Positions 62,501 through 64,000 of a stretch of 64,000 bases of DNA are shown in pieces. Position 1 is the first letter of the stretch; each line of letters opens with the position of its first letter. The DNA is from Syntrophus sp. PtaU1.Bin005 (GTDB lineage: Bacteria; Desulfobacterota; Syntrophia; Syntrophales; Syntrophaceae), in NCBI GenBank assembly GCA_002067745.1, contig MVRU01000004.1:1-64000 (forward strand), read 5' to 3'. The notes below the pieces were generated by a model. It was given only the letters and a program-made list of their open reading frames with translations. It did no database searches and was not told the origin of the DNA. The position numbers and the translations under genes were made by a program.

Positions 62501-62964
62501 TCGATCCCCTTCCGTCCCTGACGGCACAGGAACCGAACCCCGAAGGGTTTGACGACTACCTGGGCGACGGGCTGATTATTCAGGTGACCTTCCCCGCCCA
62601 GGAACCGCCCCAGGAAGAAACCCTCATGACCTTCAAAATCGGCATCGGACGGAGCGACAATTCGACGGAAATCGAGACGTCGATCACGCTCAAGCCCCAC
62701 TTCATGCTCCGCAGCGCCGCCACCTACCAGGTGCCCGCCACGGGCGCCCTGAACCTGACCTGCGAAGTCGCCCCCGGGGATCCGGCAGTGCGGGGCTCAA
62801 ATGTTGTCGTGACCCCCTCCCAGGGCATCACGACGACCGTTTCAGGCGACGGGCGGACCGTTACGCTCACCACCGCCGGCGCCTCCCCCGGCATCCGAAC
62901 CGTCAAGGTCGAAGACGCCGACCACGCCGGCCATTTTGCCGTCAGGACCATCGAAGTGGTTTAG
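56542..62964 (+). CDS. Giant Rhs-type protein with HELIH metalloprotease-like motif
   Basis: This 2140-residue protein has YD/Rhs-type repeats at about residues 25-260 (YLWDAAGLMTNVDGVEMDYD, WRYEYDGDAL, FCIDDLGRLWTIKDRKGTVR), then a Rhs core end at ~271-330 (YGRFMHYRSRLLDPRIGYFT, APDPLDGT) with the usual DPxG cleavage motif changed to ADIQGES. After that comes ~1800 residues of mainly beta domains, an HELIH motif (His1220, Glu1221, His1224, followed by TRQCCWFGPLL) as in zinc peptidases, a hydrophobic segment at ~1345-1380 and Ig-like C-terminal strands. It is the last gene of the operon, 34 bases after the helical protein, and is the best candidate effector or receptor-binding fibre. Confidence 0.8.
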   Translation: MTTAAATDSIKSETVSENFLLPGTTTELLYTRNEAGCLLEISANGRTYLRYDRGWRVFDDGFVSMSQTVTPGGILRTVRAGSDTWCEKYLWDAAGLMTNVDGVEMDYDSGKRIVACRTPDGTWRYEYDGDALSALVTPRGRRRIQLNLEKRPIACLAEGRIFLLDYDGSGRRLDLPSLPPTFCIDDLGRLWTIKDRKGTVRHTFLWDGFSCLGRIDGNPGEPLAVVFSLDCTATPVRMISRTGVTRLHRDAFGESLLAHDAVPGLFGAACYGRFMHYRSRLLDPRIGYFTAPDPLDGTAGDPRREDGYAGSLPVEKPSAGPYCVCQNNPVSRADIQGESSGGWTFLMVLSDLTWSLQNNIVGWLGYEGFLSLWGSIFSGNADRYGWSQGVHSDRTGSYGVLRDGAFANDRAKTFQHIIIVNQEEIENLADVRVFAPNEEFVPTYCGTVLLVTPESGRPFLLRGARRKGSMQTNHLPLTWTRYGGPAKPVIPGSPVPAFPRGGFHFDTRTGLRGPQSATCTECVVGTKCAVGTLERRFILELGTTGTGIAQDSWLLLTDTVGGYAIAKVLSVEERSGKTRLRVDTAEGTIAANSVSVRPLTSRGTEDLPRGGQPDALDCATATQNYYSVNDPLRITADNVVLSTSIKSFDTEMTVDVALPGDFTGTVTLTTAQASEGPFEAKVSATPNTLSFVKADGSPSPTIPEAGEFLVAASATANPLALKITGPGGTATDRLVDRDPSVLGAADTPLSWQFLRPVADPLGTIAAPPAGTTFVFNPARISTAAPGFVKFADSGQPIKTAVRSVSGLGYQSIVTAHPLPAGTGPCSVECFSRQTPAETSPYDNRTLSAELTLTMDPADAAATAKALQLSQITGAQVTDAMPGAATISGIEIAQHATSNRWFAAHSTATGTSDLKPNSFVYLRKGTDTQIALIDEIRGAIELTRPVTVQAAGLELVPLAESGPRYDAERKDDSHLSVLPFIDVGGARTRVQMPRFRENECLRVTFTANPTGLPASAEDRFYRIKSVSGTTCEVEGDDLILAADNATDIRAVRMTPANPGTGWSRIGIDGTPVGAAGADGQVTTDKISFKLYDLRPRYGMAAVEVAVVSGDKTIAARVKTTAFDYELYFAGDPPLTGTGIDILAPDTTKIDTDFAASFRREGNAYLLEGTLNNVSAGTNPVVVVPLVETDRTVSGTLSCGSTLVPDDPENWEFDRQKSLIEHELIHTRQCCWFGPLLTSYIPLGAIEGLFDGISEGEDPTYSPYVQGRLKEVEGDWYLVIPSPGETSFEEGTPVQISKGGRTREVELGPGNTGEGFRLPSPLRDYGTSDVYIRRRRSNWQGVPEWIINILQILTHGGIMNATVGTVYGGLFFLIYRGIYGLAHLSESRAGRYYDVSFEDNGTRLHLTGDEGLAALRGASRVIVKSGETTVVREVASINDHDITLSTRVSFINPGGVSPYSTHDPTSALDPYNYYPAQVADLDQPARITISPVNGESLTLTVYDRVKMLVGNQSQTTVVMHVSGNTAELKDAPPLPTGETSLRVAKVGHNDAMGWVDDWLLEYFDMGWMKWLFDPYGQIDYQFRPSNWTQTFTRITRYIFGTQSWCVIPGAGFFWHDNAFKQTKQRGHMSWMEQQASEESGDLYSAFCRLRNTPRYVGDIGRFWYFAWPGGDRSNFSVITANMLDAPGVHYDDANKPRLLPLVTGGAPASQNPNGDAMAPAGSGECLADGFVRRNWATPNDTTMADPPSFAPSETALLPTSAALERCGGTYVTFTRSGKHRISVPNAAGSDMAESLEVQRDWGKQNIYYELDTVEDVSVTCAGLTVANGTVLTLLETQEARIKVTPNNTRRYALTVTDPSESTFVQANDTALIARTPGSDAEQPVEISRRYAYSAADGTFDDPGLNHHKTLFFGDIHVPVRQFSVKIVRDLYFRSAIPTLAELSAAFDSHRTSLLRPGDTAYLLVPSPVTGALNRTAVSYPGSPPSPGNVDPLPSLTAQEPNPEGFDDYLGDGLIIQVTFPAQEPPQEETLMTFKIGIGRSDNSTEIETSITLKPHFMLRSAATYQVPATGALNLTCEVAPGDPAVRGSNVVVTPSQGITTTVSGDGRTVTLTTAGASPGIRTVKVEDADHAGHFAVRTIEVV

Positions 62965-63155
62965 GGAAAGACAGGAGAAAGACAGATCCGGAAAAGAACG
63001 TGATGTACCCGCTTTTATGAAGGCATAACGCCCTGACAAGCAGCGCGTGCCCAGGAGAGATCAGGACATGTCCGGCAGTTCCTTTCAAAACCGCCGGCAG
63101 GAAACGGTACGAGAAAACATTCGGAATGGCGCCGAACCAGGAAACCGGCCTTTAA

Positions 63156-64000
<845 letters not shown>

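Noticed and set aside
59143-62700. Two long minus-strand frames (592 and 515 residues)
   Set aside because: Shadows of the Rhs-type gene; the plus frame is continuous for 2140 codons with a start, overlaps the operon spacing and has Rhs motifs.
37911-62964. A complete prophage
   Set aside because: No head, portal, terminase, integrase, repressor, replication or lysis genes are visible, and both sides are ordinary chromosomal or unrelated genes. A remnant or domesticated phage tail remains possible.

Overview
The window looks like chromosome of a strictly anaerobic, probably syntrophic deltaproteobacterium close to Syntrophus (Desulfobacterota). This is inferred from the gene set: two near-identical benzoate-CoA ligases, a selenocysteine NADH-type formate dehydrogenase, an ADP-forming acyl-CoA synthetase, an archaeal-type methionine adenosyltransferase, a PEP-CTERM-like exported protein and many PAS/sigma-54 regulators. 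No rRNA, tRNA or CRISPR array was seen.

Layout. 1-7.4 kb (minus strand): the start of an acyl-CoA synthetase that runs off the left edge, a phospholipase-D family enzyme, a methyltransferase plus O6-alkylguanine-DNA repair pair, a ferredoxin-nitroreductase and a PAS-LuxR regulator. 7.7-13.9 kb (plus): selenoprotein formate dehydrogenase (in-frame UGA with a SECIS hairpin), an FAD dehydrogenase, an AmrS-type radical SAM enzyme and a ribosome-hibernation/cold-shock fusion. 13.9-19.3 kb: archaeal-type MAT (minus), a TrkH/TrkA potassium uptake pair, and gene debris (an IS91-type transposase, an M28 peptidase, a frameshifted small gene). 19.3-26.5 kb (plus): SpoIID, AmpG-like permease, MurU-like and AmgK-like genes, which together suggest peptidoglycan turnover and MurNAc salvage, then an Fe-S protein, a cysteine-dioxygenase-like cupin and a flavodoxin-like reductase. 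26.6-36.9 kb: a LEA-type lipoprotein, the ADP-forming acyl-CoA synthetase, a sigma-54 activator next to a benzoate-CoA ligase with a clear -24/-12 promoter, a convergent second ligase, and a PEP-CTERM-like exported protein. A 350-bp MITE-like element lies just upstream of the next block.

37.9-63.0 kb (plus) is the main feature: one unbroken run of 17 tightly packed genes encoding a contractile, phage-tail-like injection system. In order: sheath, tube, a disordered 501-residue protein, a hub-proximal protein, gp27-like hub, gp5/VgrG-like spike, PAAR tip, gp25, baseplate J, gpI-like wedge, then fibre or accessory proteins (including a pair sharing a W-N...HxH module, one ending in a helix-hairpin-helix domain), a 1095-residue helical tape-measure-like protein, and a 2140-residue Rhs-type protein with an HELIH metalloprotease-like motif. 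No head, packaging, integrase or lysis gene and no AAA+ ATPase is seen in the window. It therefore looks like a domesticated extracellular or cell-associated contractile injection system, with the Rhs-metalloprotease giant as the prime effector or fibre candidate. The window ends inside a membrane-anchored Nudix hydrolase.
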